Shown here piece by piece: positions 6,303 to 6,340 of a DNA stretch of 6,340 nucleotides. Origin of the DNA: Bacteroidales bacterium (GTDB lineage: Bacteria > Bacteroidota > Bacteroidia > Bacteroidales > JAOZMU01). The translations under genes and the position numbers were made by a program. The stretch spans positions 1 through 6,340 of the forward strand of contig JAOZMU010000215.1 in assembly GCA_029934165.1 (NCBI GenBank), given 5' to 3'. The notes below the pieces were generated by a model that saw only the letters and a program-made list of their open reading frames with translations, was not told where the DNA came from and did no database searches. Within the stretch, counting starts at the first letter, position 1. The number at the start of each line of letters is the position of its first letter.

Positions 6303-6340
6303 TGGGGTGTTAATAATTAGCTATTTTTAGCTCTGTTAAA

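Overview
The window looks like chromosomal DNA from a member of the Bacteroidota, probably a Bacteroidales-like organism. It is very AT-rich, and all three genes lie on the minus strand. Two of them are preceded by the Bacteroidota-type promoter (TTTG-like -33 and TAnnTTTG -7) rather than a sigma70 -35/-10 pair. The amidase carries the insertion usual in Bacteroidota cell-wall amidases (residues about 128-190, with a GFDPNSDESYIVFSLFQ-like segment). No species can be named from the sequence alone.

Layout, read along the minus strand from right to left: (1) 6159-6340, the upstream region of a very large sensor histidine kinase, with a good promoter at 6183-6213; (2) 2640-6158, a 1172-residue soluble kinase with about six PAS domains, a GAF domain, a HisKA_3 phosphoacceptor domain and an HATPase_c domain; (3) 2023-2639, a 617-base gap with no gene, holding one arm of a long inverted repeat, phased A-tracts, AT palindromes and the response regulator promoter; (4) 1363-2022, a NarL/LuxR-type response regulator; (5) 1259-1362, a short gap with a strong intrinsic terminator; (6) 380-1258, a secreted zinc-dependent N-acetylmuramoyl-L-alanine amidase; (7) 1-379, a gene-free region with a short tandem repeat, a perfect hairpin and the other inverted-repeat arm at the window edge.

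The kinase and regulator belong to matching families (HisKA_3 kinases normally phosphorylate NarL/LuxR-type regulators) and are adjacent and codirectional, so they are probably a cognate pair. Each seems to have its own promoter. The sequence shows no functional link between this pair and the amidase: a terminator separates regulator from amidase.

The most unusual feature is a 57-bp inverted repeat (54 of 57 positions match) at 1-57 and 2442-2498, bracketing the regulator and amidase genes. An 11-base core of it recurs upstream of the kinase at 6292-6302. I found no transposase, recombinase, CRISPR array, structural RNA gene or convincing new defence system. Apart from the repeat, this is fairly ordinary signalling and cell-wall DNA.
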